Both the position numbers and the translations under genes were made by a program. Below, one piece after another: positions 44,979-54,701 of a DNA stretch of 64,000 nucleotides. Source of the DNA: Porphyrobacter sp. GA68 (GTDB taxonomy: Bacteria; Pseudomonadota; Alphaproteobacteria; Sphingomonadales; Sphingomonadaceae); NCBI RefSeq assembly GCF_022605525.1, contig NZ_JAKQYJ010000002.1:558001-622000 (forward strand). Direction: 5' to 3'. The notes under the pieces were generated by a model. The model ran no database searches, was not told the DNA's origin, and worked only from the letters and a program-made list of their open reading frames with translations. Positions within the stretch are counted from its first letter, which is position 1; the number at the start of each line of letters is the position of its first letter.

Positions 44979-46626
44979 GGGTTCTGCCCACCTCCGTATC
45001 GGCAAAATCTCGGGGACGTCCACCCGGCACGCCCCACAGGCAGATCGCCAGCCCGAACGCCACCACAGCCCAGGTGTACCAAAGGCCGGCATAGGCGTTG
45101 CCGGTGGTGGCAACGATGTAGCTGGCGATCAGCGGCAGGAAGCCGCCAAGGTATCCGGCCCCGATGTGGTAAGGGATCGACAGGGAACTGTAGCGGATCC
45201 TCGCCGGAAACATCTCGGCCAGGAGGGCAGCCACTGAGCCATAGGTCAGCGCCGACAATACACCCATGACGAGCAGCAGGGCGATTATGCCGACGATGTT
45301 CACGAACGGCGGACGTTGCACGGCGAAGTCGTAGCCCTGCGCTTCCAGCAGGGGCTGCACTATCGCCCTGCGTTCGGCCGCCGTCGTCGCCGCCGCGATG
45401 CTGTCGTTCAGCGGGGTCCGCGCGTCACCCACCGCCAGAACGAGCGGAGCGGCGGTGCCCAAGTTGGTGATGTCATAGGGCACGCCCAGATTGGTCAGCT
45501 CCTGCAGCAGCTGGCCGCATGGCGCCGCCTGCTCTTCGGCAAAGGGGTCATAGGTGCAATCCGACCCGGCGACGACCACCGGCGCGCGTTCCGCGCTGGC
45601 GCGAAGGCCCGGATTGGCGAGCGCGCCAATCCCCCAGAACACGGGGAACAGCAACAGCAGGGTCAAGACCGCGCCGACCACGATGGGCAGCCTGCGGCCG
45701 ACCCGGTCGGACCATCTGCCCACCAGAATATAGAACATCATGGAGAGGGTTCCGGCGGCCAGCAGAATGACTTCGACGACCGCTTCGTCCACCCGCATTG
45801 GACCGCGCAGGAATGACAGACCGGAAAAGAAGGCGGTGTACCAGATCGTTGTCAGGATGCCGGTGACGCCGAACAGGGCGACAAAGATGCGCTTCTTGTT
45901 ACCGGGATAGGTGAAGCTTTCCAGAAACGGGTTTCGTGCTGTCTCTCCCGCCGCCTTCATCGCCTGGAATACCGGACTTTCCGACAGCTTCAGGCGCATC
46001 CACAGCGACAGAGCCAGCAGCAGGATGGACAACAGGAACGGGACCCGCCAACCCCACTGGGCAAACGCATCTGCCGGAATGAGCGCGCGGCAGACCAGCA
46101 CGACCACAATGGACAGAACAAAACCGCCCACGACGCTCGCCTGGATGAAGCTGGTATAAAAACCGCGCTTTTCCGGCGGCGCGTGTTCCGCGACATAGAT
46201 CGCGGCGCCGCCATATTCGCCGCCCAGCGCCAGCCCCTGCAGAATGCGCAGGATGATGACGATGGCCGGTGCCAGCAGGCCGATGCTCTGCGCGCTGGGC
46301 ACCAGCCCCACCCCCGCCGTGGCGATGCCCATCAGGGTGACGGTCACCAGAAAGGTGTATTTGCGACCCAGCCTGTCACCCAGATAACCGAACAGGATGG
46401 CGCCCAGCGGGCGGAAACCGAAGCCGATTGCGAACCCGGCCCAGACCAGCAGCACCTGGAGCGTGGCATTGTCGCTGGGGAAGAACGTCGCCCCGATGAT
46501 CCCGGCGAGCGTGCCGTAGATGAAGAAGTCGTACCATTCGAACACCGTTCCGGCTGAAGAGGCCGCGATGACGAGCCGAACTTCTCGCGGGCTCGGCTCT
46601 GCGGTGACTGGCGGCTGTTTCTGCAT
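44968..46626 (-). CDS. MFS transporter of the metabolite:H+ symporter (MHS) family with a large loop insertion
   Basis: 552 residues, about 110 more than usual. MHS signatures are GTVFEWYDFFIYG, FGYLGDRLGRKYTFL and ALGGEYGGAAIYVAEHAP. The extra residues fall in a loop at about 335-443, between the span ending LLLFPVFWGIG and the one starting FVNIVGIIALLLV. The loop holds Cys357 and Cys370, 13 residues apart, possibly a disulfide, and is predicted to lie outside the cytoplasm. The substrate cannot be told; relatives carry dicarboxylates, shikimate or osmolytes. Confidence 0.87.
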   Translation of the reverse strand: MQKQPPVTAEPSPREVRLVIAASSAGTVFEWYDFFIYGTLAGIIGATFFPSDNATLQVLLVWAGFAIGFGFRPLGAILFGYLGDRLGRKYTFLVTVTLMGIATAGVGLVPSAQSIGLLAPAIVIILRILQGLALGGEYGGAAIYVAEHAPPEKRGFYTSFIQASVVGGFVLSIVVVLVCRALIPADAFAQWGWRVPFLLSILLLALSLWMRLKLSESPVFQAMKAAGETARNPFLESFTYPGNKKRIFVALFGVTGILTTIWYTAFFSGLSFLRGPMRVDEAVVEVILLAAGTLSMMFYILVGRWSDRVGRRLPIVVGAVLTLLLLFPVFWGIGALANPGLRASAERAPVVVAGSDCTYDPFAEEQAAPCGQLLQELTNLGVPYDITNLGTAAPLVLAVGDARTPLNDSIAAATTAAERRAIVQPLLEAQGYDFAVQRPPFVNIVGIIALLLVMGVLSALTYGSVAALLAEMFPARIRYSSLSIPYHIGAGYLGGFLPLIASYIVATTGNAYAGLWYTWAVVAFGLAICLWGVPGGRPRDFADTEVGRTHGA

Positions 46627-46673
46627 TTAGAACCCCTGCGACATGGCCGCTCCCCAGCTCCGGCGCCGCTGTC

Positions 46674-47117
46674 CTAGTCCGGTGCGCGCCGGTTGCAAAG
46701 TGCATCCACCGCCGCCGCCCAGGGCAGCAGGATTGCTCCGTGCCGACCTCGGTGCGGCATGGCAGGTTCCAGCGCATCTAGCCCTGGCCAGCCCGGTGCC
46801 GGGCCGCTGCCGCCCAGCCATGCTTCCAGAGCGGCTGCGGCGATTGCGACGTCGCCAGCCGTCTGCCCACGGGCGCCGTCGGCGAAAATCGCTGCCGCCG
46901 CCTGACCGACGGCACAGGCGGACACGCGCAAACCTAGTTGGGCAATCCGCCCGTCCGCGCACTCAAGGGACAGCGCGACCGTTCCGCCGCACGTGCGCGA
47001 GCGCGCCGTTGCGTGAAACCGGTGCTGTTCCTGCCACGGATAATCCACCAGCCGCATGGTGAGCCCCAGCAGTTTCGGCGTGTACAGCGCGGCAGACCGC
47101 TCTGCCTGCCTGGTCAC
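46674..47117 (-). CDS. IscU/NifU-like iron-sulfur scaffold-type protein
   Basis: 147 residues. TCGGTVALSLE, VSACAVGQAAAAIFADGA and a C-terminal RHGAILLPWAAAVDAL correspond to the NifU N-terminal (IscU) pattern. Two of the usual three Cys ligands are clear; the third position looks substituted, so cluster assembly is unproven. The start is GTG, overlapping the cvpA stop as GTGA. Such divergent NifU-like proteins often sit between cvpA and other genes in sphingomonads. Confidence 0.7.
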   Translation of the reverse strand: MTRQAERSAALYTPKLLGLTMRLVDYPWQEQHRFHATARSRTCGGTVALSLECADGRIAQLGLRVSACAVGQAAAAIFADGARGQTAGDVAIAAAALEAWLGGSGPAPGWPGLDALEPAMPHRGRHGAILLPWAAAVDALCNRRAPD

Positions 47118-47638
47118 GACGACTCCGCCGCTTCGTCGTCCAGCAGGCGGGCCCGGTGTTCCGCGATCATTTCGACGAGACCGCGTGAGCTTGCATCCAC
47201 CAGGCTGTAGCTGCGCGCGGTGGTGATCCAGTCGGGCCGACCCTGCGCACCCCAGATGGTGTCATAGCCCAGCACCAGCAGCGAAAAAGCGAGTACGACG
47301 ATGATGAAACCCTTGATCAGGCCAAAGCCCAGCCCAAGCACCCGGTCCACCGGACCAATAACGGACTTGCGCGATGTCGCTCCCGCCTTGTTGGCGATGA
47401 AGCGCATGATGAAATAGGGGATCAGCAGGAGGAGGAGAAAGGCGAGAATGGCTGTGCTGGTCCCGTCGCCCGTGTACTCCGCCAGCATCTGGGTCGCCGG
47501 GGTGTGCAGGAGGCGGATGGCGAAGACGGCAACGAACCAGGCGGCGAGCGACAGCATTTCCTGCACCAGCCCGCGCATGAAGCCGCCCACCGCGGACACG
47601 CCGACGATCAGCAGCAAGATATAGTCGAGACCCGTCAT
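47114..47638 (-). CDS. cvpA: CvpA family membrane protein
   Basis: 174 residues with four hydrophobic segments: LDYILLLIVGVSAVGGFMRG, LAAWFVAVFAIRLL, ILAFLLLLLIPYFIMRFIA and LIKGFIIVVLAFSLLVLG. The GxxRGxxxExxxLAAW pattern (GFMRGLVQEMLSLAAW) marks the family. CvpA is required for colicin V production in E. coli and aids envelope stress survival. It lies 13 bases after radA on the same strand. Confidence 0.9.
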   Translation of the reverse strand: MTGLDYILLLIVGVSAVGGFMRGLVQEMLSLAAWFVAVFAIRLLHTPATQMLAEYTGDGTSTAILAFLLLLLIPYFIMRFIANKAGATSRKSVIGPVDRVLGLGFGLIKGFIIVVLAFSLLVLGYDTIWGAQGRPDWITTARSYSLVDASSRGLVEMIAEHRARLLDDEAAESS

Positions 47639-47651
47639 CCCAGCCGGTCGT

Positions 47652-49016
47652 TTAAGCGCCCGCCATCACCCGGTCAACGAGGTTGGTGAGCCGCTCCTGC
47701 GGATGATAGCGGATGCTTGCCGGCGGCTCCAGCCCGGCAGGCCCGTGCCCCGACGCAAAGCCGAGCTTCGCAGCCTCCCGCAGCCGGAGCGGCCCATGCG
47801 CCACCGGGCGGATCTCTCCGGCCAGCGACACCTCGCCCAGCCAGACGCTCTTGTCCGGCAACGGCTTGTCCGCAAGCGCGGACACCAGCGCCGCCGCCAC
47901 GGCGAGGTCAGCCGCCGGATCGGACAGGCGATAACCGCCCGCGACATTGAGATAGACCTCCGCGCTGGAGAAGTTCAGCCCGCAACGGGACTCAAGCACC
48001 GCCAGCAGCATGGCCAACCGACCGCTGTCCCAGCCCACCACCGCCCGGCGTGGGGTGGCCCCGGACTGCAACCGCACGATCAGCGCCTGAATCTCGATCA
48101 GCACCGGGCGCGTCCCCTCCAGCGCAGGGAACACCGCGCTGCCGGCGATCGGCTGTTCACGGCCGGACAGGAACAGCATCGACGGATTGGCGACCTCTTC
48201 CAGCCCGTCACCCGCCATGGCGAATACCCCGATCTCATCCACCGCGCCAAAGCGGTTCTTGAGCGCACGAAGGATGCGGAACTGATGGCTGCGTTCGCCC
48301 TCGAAGCTCATCACCACATCGACCATATGTTCCAGCACCCGGGGACCGGCAATACTGCCGTCCTTGGTCACATGGCCTACCAGAATGAGGGCGACGCCGC
48401 TTTCCTTGGCAAAGCGGATCAGTTCGAACGCGCAGCCGCGCACCTGGCTAACCGAACCGGGCGCGCCTTCGATGGTGTCGGAATACATTGTCTGGATCGA
48501 ATCGATCACCAGCAGGGCCGGCCCCACCATCTGGCCCAGCGTGCTCAGAATGTCGCGCACCGACGTGGCGGAGGCAAGCTGCACCGGCGCATCGGCAAGG
48601 CCAAGGCGGGCCGCTCGCAACCTGACCTGCCCCGTCGCCTCCTCTCCGCTGACGTAGATCGTCCCCTGCCCCGCCCGCGCCATGCGCGCTGCGGCCTGCA
48701 ACAGCAGGGTGGATTTGCCGATACCCGGATCGCCGCCCATCAGAACCGCCGAACCCGGCACCAGTCCACCGCCAAGCGCCCGGTCGAACTCGGCCAGGCC
48801 GGTGGCCATGCGCTGCGGCACGGACCCGGGCTCATCCAGCCCAACGAACTGCACCGCGCGCCCTCCGCTCGACAGGTCATGTTTCTGCGAGAAGACCGTG
48901 GCCGGCGCTTCCTCCACCAGCGTGTTCCACTCCGCGCAATCCGCGCACTGCCCCTGCCACCGGTTCGTCACCGCCCCGCAGGCCTGGCAGACATATCGCC
49001 GTTTCGGTTTTGCCAT
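47652..49016 (-). CDS. radA: DNA repair protein RadA
   Basis: 454 residues. N-terminal zinc ribbon CQACGAVTNRWQGQCADCAEW, RecA-like ATPase with Walker A MGGDPGIGKST and the RadA-specific KNRFG motif in LKNRFGAVDEIGVF. A C-terminal Lon-protease-like domain follows (GYRLSDPAADLAVAAAL). It promotes branch migration of recombination intermediates. It diverges from the patatin-like gene across 70 bases. Confidence 0.95.
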   Translation of the reverse strand: MAKPKRRYVCQACGAVTNRWQGQCADCAEWNTLVEEAPATVFSQKHDLSSGGRAVQFVGLDEPGSVPQRMATGLAEFDRALGGGLVPGSAVLMGGDPGIGKSTLLLQAAARMARAGQGTIYVSGEEATGQVRLRAARLGLADAPVQLASATSVRDILSTLGQMVGPALLVIDSIQTMYSDTIEGAPGSVSQVRGCAFELIRFAKESGVALILVGHVTKDGSIAGPRVLEHMVDVVMSFEGERSHQFRILRALKNRFGAVDEIGVFAMAGDGLEEVANPSMLFLSGREQPIAGSAVFPALEGTRPVLIEIQALIVRLQSGATPRRAVVGWDSGRLAMLLAVLESRCGLNFSSAEVYLNVAGGYRLSDPAADLAVAAALVSALADKPLPDKSVWLGEVSLAGEIRPVAHGPLRLREAAKLGFASGHGPAGLEPPASIRYHPQERLTNLVDRVMAGA

Positions 49017-49086
49017 GAATGCGAGCTAGTAAGAACATTTGCAGAACGCAATTGCGATTTGCGGTTTTCCCCGCCAAACACCGATC

Positions 49087-51420
49087 ATGCGGCAAAAGGA
49101 ACTGCGGATCGCCCTCGTCTGCTACGGCGGGATCAGCCTTGCCGTTTATATGCACGGCGTCACCAAGGAGTTGTGGCATCTGGCCCGTGCCAGCCGCGAC
49201 TGGCATGGCGGCAAAGGCGCGGCGCGCGGCGGGGTCGAACGCGTATATGGCGAACTGCTGGCGCTGCTGAAGGAAAGTCATGGGCTGCAGCTGCGGGTGT
49301 TGCCGGACATCCTCACCGGCGCCAGCGCGGGCGGGATCAATGCCGTTTTCCTGGCCCAGGCGGTCTATTCCGGACAGTCCCTGGAACCGCTGACCGACCT
49401 GTGGCTGGAAGCGGCCGACAGCGAACAGCTCATCGATCCCGACGCCCGCCCGCTGTGGCGGTTCGCCAAAATCTGGGCGCAGCCGCTCGTCTGGTGGCTG
49501 ATGCGCAGACCCGGCGGCGCGGTCGCAACCAGCGTCGCGCCGCCCATGCGCAGCGAGGTAACACGCAAGATTTCCCGTCTTATCCGCGGCCGCTGGTTCG
49601 AGCCCCCGTTTTCCGGCGATGCCTTTTCAGGTCTGTTGCTGAAGGCGCTGGACGCGATGGCGGCAGTTCCCGCCGACGAACCGCTGTTACCGCCCGCCTA
49701 CCCCCTCGACCTGTATGTCACGGCCACTGATTTCCATGGCCACCGCGAACTGCTCCGGCTGAACAGCCCGCCGCTGATCGAGGAGACAGAGCACCGGTTG
49801 CCGATCGCATTTCGCCGATGGACCCCCCGGAAAGGGGGTCAGGAACTGGCTTTTCCGCTGGAACTCGTGCTGGCAGCACGCGCCACGGCCAGCTTTCCCG
49901 GGGCATTTCCGCCGCTCCAACTGGCGGAGATCGATCGTCTGGCGGAACAGCATAAACTGGAATGGCGCGGGCGCGAGGCATTCCTGCGCGCCGCGTTCAA
50001 GAGCTGGGCAGGCAGCAATCGGCTCGACGAACTGGCGCTGATCGACGGTTCGGTTCTGGTCAACGCTCCGTTTGCCGGTGCCATGGCGGGGCTGGATGGC
50101 CGGCCTGCCCAGCGGGAAGTGGACCGCCGCTTCATCTATATCGATCCCCGGCCCGACCGCGTCGGCGCGGAACGCAGCGTCGACCGCGATGCTCCTCCCG
50201 GCTTTTTCGCCACAATCTTCGGCTCGCTCTCTACCATCCCGCGCGAGCAGCCGATCCGCGACAATCTGGAAGCGCTGAATGCGCAGTCGCGCAATGCAGC
50301 CCGGCTCCGCCGCACCATTCTCGCCCTGACGCCGGAAGTGGAACGCACGGTGGAGCGATTGTTCGGCAACACCTTCTTTCTTGACCGGCCAACTCCGCGA
50401 CGGCTGAAAGGGTGGCGGCGCAAGGCACAGGAAGCTGCCGCGGCACAGGCCGGCTACGCCTTTCACGCATACACGCAGGCCAAGTTCAACGGGCTGGTTC
50501 AACGCCTGGCTCGGCTGACCGCCGGCGCCAGCGGCACCATGCAGGAAAGCGATCTTCCGTTGATCGAGCTTGCACTGCAAACCGCGCTGGCGGCGGGCGG
50601 GCTCGAGCGGGTGGCGGGGAACGATGGCGGGATCAGCCCCGAAGCGGTCGCGTTTTTCCGCAGCCACGACATCGGCTTCCGTATCCGCCGGATGCGGCTG
50701 ATCGCCCGCCGGCTCGCGCGCGACTGGGAACCTGCCATGGACCACCCGGAAGAGGTGCTGGAAGCCGCCCGCAACGGCATTTACCGCATCCTCGCGCTGT
50801 ATGTGGAACGCGAGGACAGCCCGCCGCGCGACGCGGTGTTTACCCGCCTTGCCGGAAATGTCGTCAGCGATCCGGCGGCCGTTCTGCAGCATCTGGCCGC
50901 CAACCGCCTGCTGCCCGCCACTGACAGCCAGGCCGAACACATGCTGGCCGAAACGCTGGAAGTGTTGCCGCGGGATCTGCGGCGCAAGATGCTGCTGACG
51001 TATCTCGGTTTCCCGTTCTACGATGCGGCAACCTTCAACCTGCTGCACAACGACAGCTATGCCGAGTTCGACCCGATCAAGGTCGATCGCATTTCGCCCG
51101 ACGATGCGCTGTCTATCCGTAGCGGCGGGACGAGAGCAACGCTGCGCGGGATCGAGTTCTACAATTTCGGCGCTTTCTTCAGCCGCGCTTACCGGGAAAA
51201 CGATTACCTGTGGGGCCGCCTGCACGGGGCGGAGCGGATGATCGACCTGGTATTTTCCACGCTGGAGGAAGCGGCGCCTGATGCGGTCGTTGCACGCTTC
51301 AAACGGGAAGCTTTTCTGGCCATCCTTGAACAGGAGGAACAGCGGCTGACCGCCGACGCGGGCCTTGTCGCAGCCATCCGCGCGGAAGTCCTCGCCAACG
51401 GTATGGCTGCCGCAACCTAG
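49087..51420 (+). CDS. Patatin-like phospholipase with DUF3376-type C-terminal half
   Basis: 777 residues. Patatin core: RIALVCYGGISLAVYMHG (oxyanion region), nucleophile in TGASAGGIN, and catalytic Asp in DGSVLVN, so the Ser-Asp dyad is complete. A long C-terminal half contains the motif RGIEFYNFGAFFSRAYREND. MRQKELRI is chosen because its first residues match the family; a TTG further upstream is possible. It should hydrolyse membrane lipids. Its TAG stop shares CTAG with the stop of dnaJ on the other strand. Confidence 0.9.
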   Translation: MRQKELRIALVCYGGISLAVYMHGVTKELWHLARASRDWHGGKGAARGGVERVYGELLALLKESHGLQLRVLPDILTGASAGGINAVFLAQAVYSGQSLEPLTDLWLEAADSEQLIDPDARPLWRFAKIWAQPLVWWLMRRPGGAVATSVAPPMRSEVTRKISRLIRGRWFEPPFSGDAFSGLLLKALDAMAAVPADEPLLPPAYPLDLYVTATDFHGHRELLRLNSPPLIEETEHRLPIAFRRWTPRKGGQELAFPLELVLAARATASFPGAFPPLQLAEIDRLAEQHKLEWRGREAFLRAAFKSWAGSNRLDELALIDGSVLVNAPFAGAMAGLDGRPAQREVDRRFIYIDPRPDRVGAERSVDRDAPPGFFATIFGSLSTIPREQPIRDNLEALNAQSRNAARLRRTILALTPEVERTVERLFGNTFFLDRPTPRRLKGWRRKAQEAAAAQAGYAFHAYTQAKFNGLVQRLARLTAGASGTMQESDLPLIELALQTALAAGGLERVAGNDGGISPEAVAFFRSHDIGFRIRRMRLIARRLARDWEPAMDHPEEVLEAARNGIYRILALYVEREDSPPRDAVFTRLAGNVVSDPAAVLQHLAANRLLPATDSQAEHMLAETLEVLPRDLRRKMLLTYLGFPFYDAATFNLLHNDSYAEFDPIKVDRISPDDALSIRSGGTRATLRGIEFYNFGAFFSRAYRENDYLWGRLHGAERMIDLVFSTLEEAAPDAVVARFKREAFLAILEQEEQRLTADAGLVAAIRAEVLANGMAAAT

Positions 51421-52529
51421 CCGCCGAAAGCTTCCTTCAGCCGGTCGAGGAAGCCGCGCGATTGCGGGCATTGCTCGCCCGTTTCCAGTTCGCGGAATCG
51501 CTCAAGCAGTTCGCGCTGTTCACGCGTCAGCCTGGTCGGCGTCTCCACCAGCACTTCGGCCACCAGATCGCCGCGGCCGCGCCCCTGCAGCACCGGCATG
51601 CCGGCCCCGCGCTGGCGCAGCTGGCGGCCCGACTGGATGCCTGCGGGTATGTCCAGCTCAATCGTCTCGCCATCCATGCCCGGCAGGGCCACCGTTCCGC
51701 CCAAAGCGGCGGTGGAGAAGCTGACCGGAACCCTTGTGTAAAGGTTCGTGCCTTGCCGATCGAACACGGCGTGCGGGCGCACATGCAGGAAGATGTAGAG
51801 ATCGCCCGGAGGGGCGCCCATCGGCCCGGCCTCGCCCTTGCCAGACAGGCGGATGCGGGTTCCGGTATCCACGCCGGGCGGTATCTCGACCGCCAGCGAT
51901 TGCGGCTGGTCCACGCGCCCTTCTCCGCGGCAGCCAGCGCACGGTTTTTCGATCACCTCGCCCCGGCCGTGACAGGTCGGGCACGGCCGCTCCACCACGA
52001 AGAAGCCCTGCTTTGCCCGCACCTTGCCGAAGCCGTTGCACAGATTGCAAACCCGCGTGCCGGTGCCCGGCGCTGCGCCGCTGCCGGTGCAGGTGTCGCA
52101 AGCTACGGACACTTCGATGTCTATCTGCGTCGACTTGCCCTGGAAGGCATCGTCGAGCGAGATTTCCAGATCGTAGCGCAGGTCGGCTCCGCGGCGCGGC
52201 TGCGCACGGCCGGTCGCCCCGCCAAAGGCGCTGCCGAAGATCGTCTCGAATATATCGCCAATGTCAGCGAAGTCCTGCGACCCCGCACCCCCGCCCTGCT
52301 GAAACGCCGCGTGGCCGTAGCGATCGTAGGCGGAGCGTTTCTGCGGGTCCTTGAGGACTTCGTAAGCCGCGCTGATCTGCTTGAAACGCGCCTCCGCCGC
52401 GGCATCACCCGGGTTGCGGTCGGGATGAAACTTCATCGCCAGTTTGCGATACGCGGCCTTGATCGCCGCATCGCTCGCGCCGCGCTCCACCTCCAGCAAT
52501 TCGTATAGATCGATTTCAGCCACTGCCAT
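51417..52529 (-). CDS. dnaJ: Chaperone protein DnaJ
   Basis: 370 residues. J-domain with HPD (FHPDRNPGD), Gly/Phe-rich segment (GHAAFQQGGGAGSQDFADIG). Four zinc motifs follow: CDTCTGSGA, CNLCNGFGK, CPTCHGRGE and CAGCRGEGR. The C-terminal substrate-binding part ends the protein. Hsp40 stimulates DnaK ATPase. It lies 78 bases after dnaK with a strong hairpin in between. Confidence 0.96.
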   Translation of the reverse strand: MAVAEIDLYELLEVERGASDAAIKAAYRKLAMKFHPDRNPGDAAAEARFKQISAAYEVLKDPQKRSAYDRYGHAAFQQGGGAGSQDFADIGDIFETIFGSAFGGATGRAQPRRGADLRYDLEISLDDAFQGKSTQIDIEVSVACDTCTGSGAAPGTGTRVCNLCNGFGKVRAKQGFFVVERPCPTCHGRGEVIEKPCAGCRGEGRVDQPQSLAVEIPPGVDTGTRIRLSGKGEAGPMGAPPGDLYIFLHVRPHAVFDRQGTNLYTRVPVSFSTAALGGTVALPGMDGETIELDIPAGIQSGRQLRQRGAGMPVLQGRGRGDLVAEVLVETPTRLTREQRELLERFRELETGEQCPQSRGFLDRLKEAFGG

Positions 52530-52554
52530 TTTCTACCCCGCCCAGACGCCGGAA

Positions 52555-52586
52555 CCGCCACCGGTGCGGCGTTGCACCGGTGGCGG
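52555..52586 (-). terminator. Strong hairpin between dnaK and dnaJ
   Basis: CCGCCACCGGTGC (52555-52567) and GCACCGGTGGCGG (52574-52586) are perfect complements, giving a 13 bp stem and 6-base loop. There is no T-run after it on the minus strand. It could be an mRNA-processing or partial-attenuation element that lowers dnaJ expression relative to dnaK. Confidence 0.55.
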
Positions 52587-52607
52587 CTGGTTGGTCACTT
52601 CGAAGGT

Positions 52608-54539
52608 TCAGCCCTTCTTGTCGTCTTCGACTTCGGAGAATTCGGCATCGACCACTTCATCCGACGAACTGCCCTCTGTGCCGGCATCGGCGGCATCGGC
52701 GGCTTGCGGGGACGCGCTCGCCTGCTCCTTTTCGTAGATCTGCTGACCCATCTTCATTGCCGCCTGCGTCAATTCCTGCGCCTTGGCGTTGATGGCGTCG
52801 GCATCGTCTCCATCGAGAGCCGTCTTGGTCTCCGCAATCTTGGCTTCGACCTCGGACTTGATCGCGGCATCGATCTTGTCGCCATGCTCCTGCAGCTGCT
52901 TTTCCGTAGCATGCACCAGGCTGTCCGCCTGGTTGCGGGCTTCGGCGGAGGCACGACGCTTCTTGTCCTCTTCGGCAAACCGCTCCGCATCCTTCACCAT
53001 CTGTTCGATGTCGGCATCGTTCAGGCCGCCGGACGCCTGGATGCGGATTTGCTGTTCCTTGCCCGTGCCCTTGTCCTTGGCAGACACGTTGACAATGCCG
53101 TTGGCGTCAATGTCGAACGTCACCTCGATCTGCGGCACGCCGCGCGGCGCCGGCGGAATGCCGACCAGGTCGAACTGGCCCAGCAGCTTGTTGTCGCCCG
53201 CCATTTCCCGCTCGCCCTGGAAGACGCGGATCGTCACTGCGTTCTGATTGTCCTCGGCCGTGGAGTAGGTCTGGGTCTTCTTGGTCGGGATGGTCGTGTT
53301 GCGGTCGATCATCCGGGTCATAATCCCGCCCAGCGTTTCGATCCCCAGCGAAAGCGGCGTCACGTCAAGCAGCAACACATCCTTGACGTCGCCCTGCAAC
53401 ACGCCGGCCTGAATGGCGGCGCCCATGGCCACCACTTCGTCAGGATTGACGCCCGTATGCGGCTTCTTGCCGAAGAAGCTTTCCACCACTTCGCGTACCT
53501 TGGGCATCCGGGTCATCCCGCCGACCAGCACGACTTCGTCGATCCCGCCCTTGTCCAGCTGCGCATCGGCCAGCGCCTTGCGGCACGGCTCAAGCGTGCG
53601 CTGGATCAGCCCGTCGACCAATTTCTCGAACTGCGACCGGGTGATCGTCTCGACCAGGTGCAGTGGCGTGGACGACCCACCTTCCATGCGGGCGGTGATG
53701 AACGGCAGGTTCACTTCCGTCTGCTGCGAACTGGACAGCTCGATCTTCGCCTTTTCCGCCGCTTCCTTCAGCCGCTGCAGCGCAAGCTTGTCCTTGCGCA
53801 GGTCCATGTTCTCTTTCTTCTGGAACTGTTCTGCGAGGTATTCGACCAAAGCCTGGTCGAAGTCCTCACCACCCAGGAAAGTGTCGCCATTGGTGGATTT
53901 CACCTCGAACACGCCGTCGCCAATCTCCAGAACGGAGATGTCGAACGTGCCGCCGCCAAGGTCGTACACGGCAATCGTCTTGCCGTCTTCCTTGTCCAGG
54001 CCATAGGCCAGCGCCGCGGCGGTGGGTTCGTTGATGATGCGCAGCACTTCCAGCCCGGCGATCTGCCCGGCGTCTTTCGTCGCCTGCCGCTGCGCGTCGT
54101 TGAAGTACGCGGGCACAGTAATCACCGCCTGCGTCACGCTTTCACCCAGATAAGCTTCGGCCGTTTCCTTCATCTTCTGAAGGATGAAGGCAGACACCTG
54201 GCTGGGCGAGTATTCAGTGCCGCCTGCCTCTACCCAGGCATCGCCATTCTTGCCCTTGACGATGTCATAGGGAACGAGATCCATGTCCTTCTTGGTCATC
54301 GGATCGTCGAAACGCCGACCGATCAGGCGCTTGACCGCGAAGATGGTGTTGTCCGGATTGGTCACGGCCTGCCGCTTCGCCGGCTGACCGATCAGCCGCT
54401 CGTTATCCTTGGTGAAGGCGACGATGGAAGGCGTGGTGCGCGCGCCTTCGGAGTTTTCGACCACCTTTGGCTTGCCGCCGTCCATGACGGCCACGCAGCT
54501 GTTGGTGGTGCCAAGGTCGATACCGATTACTTTTGCCAT
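52608..54539 (-). CDS. dnaK: Chaperone protein DnaK (Hsp70)
   Basis: 643 residues. Nucleotide-binding domain starts [52 protein letters not shown] and [14 protein letters not shown] are intact. Substrate-binding domain and the helical lid follow, and the C-terminus has the acidic tail [14 protein letters not shown]. The start is MAKVIG; the open frame extends 37 codons upstream but is not homologous. A sigma-32-like promoter lies about 87 bases ahead of the start. Confidence 0.97.
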   Translation of the reverse strand: MAKVIGIDLGTTNSCVAVMDGGKPKVVENSEGARTTPSIVAFTKDNERLIGQPAKRQAVTNPDNTIFAVKRLIGRRFDDPMTKKDMDLVPYDIVKGKNGDAWVEAGGTEYSPSQVSAFILQKMKETAEAYLGESVTQAVITVPAYFNDAQRQATKDAGQIAGLEVLRIINEPTAAALAYGLDKEDGKTIAVYDLGGGTFDISVLEIGDGVFEVKSTNGDTFLGGEDFDQALVEYLAEQFQKKENMDLRKDKLALQRLKEAAEKAKIELSSSQQTEVNLPFITARMEGGSSTPLHLVETITRSQFEKLVDGLIQRTLEPCRKALADAQLDKGGIDEVVLVGGMTRMPKVREVVESFFGKKPHTGVNPDEVVAMGAAIQAGVLQGDVKDVLLLDVTPLSLGIETLGGIMTRMIDRNTTIPTKKTQTYSTAEDNQNAVTIRVFQGEREMAGDNKLLGQFDLVGIPPAPRGVPQIEVTFDIDANGIVNVSAKDKGTGKEQQIRIQASGGLNDADIEQMVKDAERFAEEDKKRRASAEARNQADSLVHATEKQLQEHGDKIDAAIKSEVEAKIAETKTALDGDDADAINAKAQELTQAAMKMGQQIYEKEQASASPQAADAADAGTEGSSSDEVVDAEFSEVEDDKKG

Positions 54540-54625
54540 TATGTCCCCGTCTCGTGCGTTTTGAATCAAAAGCCCGCTGCGCAGCCCACGCAGGTGAGCA
54601 GCAGCAAAGCTCAATCTTGTCGGCG

Positions 54626-54653
54626 ATATAGGTCGGGTTTGTGGTGGCACAAG
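54626..54653 (-). promoter_or_regulatory. Heat-shock (sigma-32 / RpoH) promoter for dnaK-dnaJ
   Basis: On the minus strand CTTG (54650-54653) is followed after exactly 17 bases by CCTAT (54628-54632), then A-T. The alphaproteobacterial RpoH consensus is CTTG-N17/18-CYTAT-NT. This leaves a leader of about 80 bases before the dnaK ATG. Confidence 0.65.
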
Positions 54654-54701
54654 ACAAGTGCCGCGGCTATGAGGCGGCGGTACAGGACAGGAGACAAGAC
54701 G

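Noticed and set aside
49687-51471. 594-codon open frame on the minus strand
   Set aside because: Antisense to the patatin-like gene and incompatible with the dnaJ end.
52572-54650. Long plus-strand frame running into the copper chaperone gene
   Set aside because: Opposite dnaK; only the last 180 codons, from the GTG with a ribosome-binding site, are a real gene.
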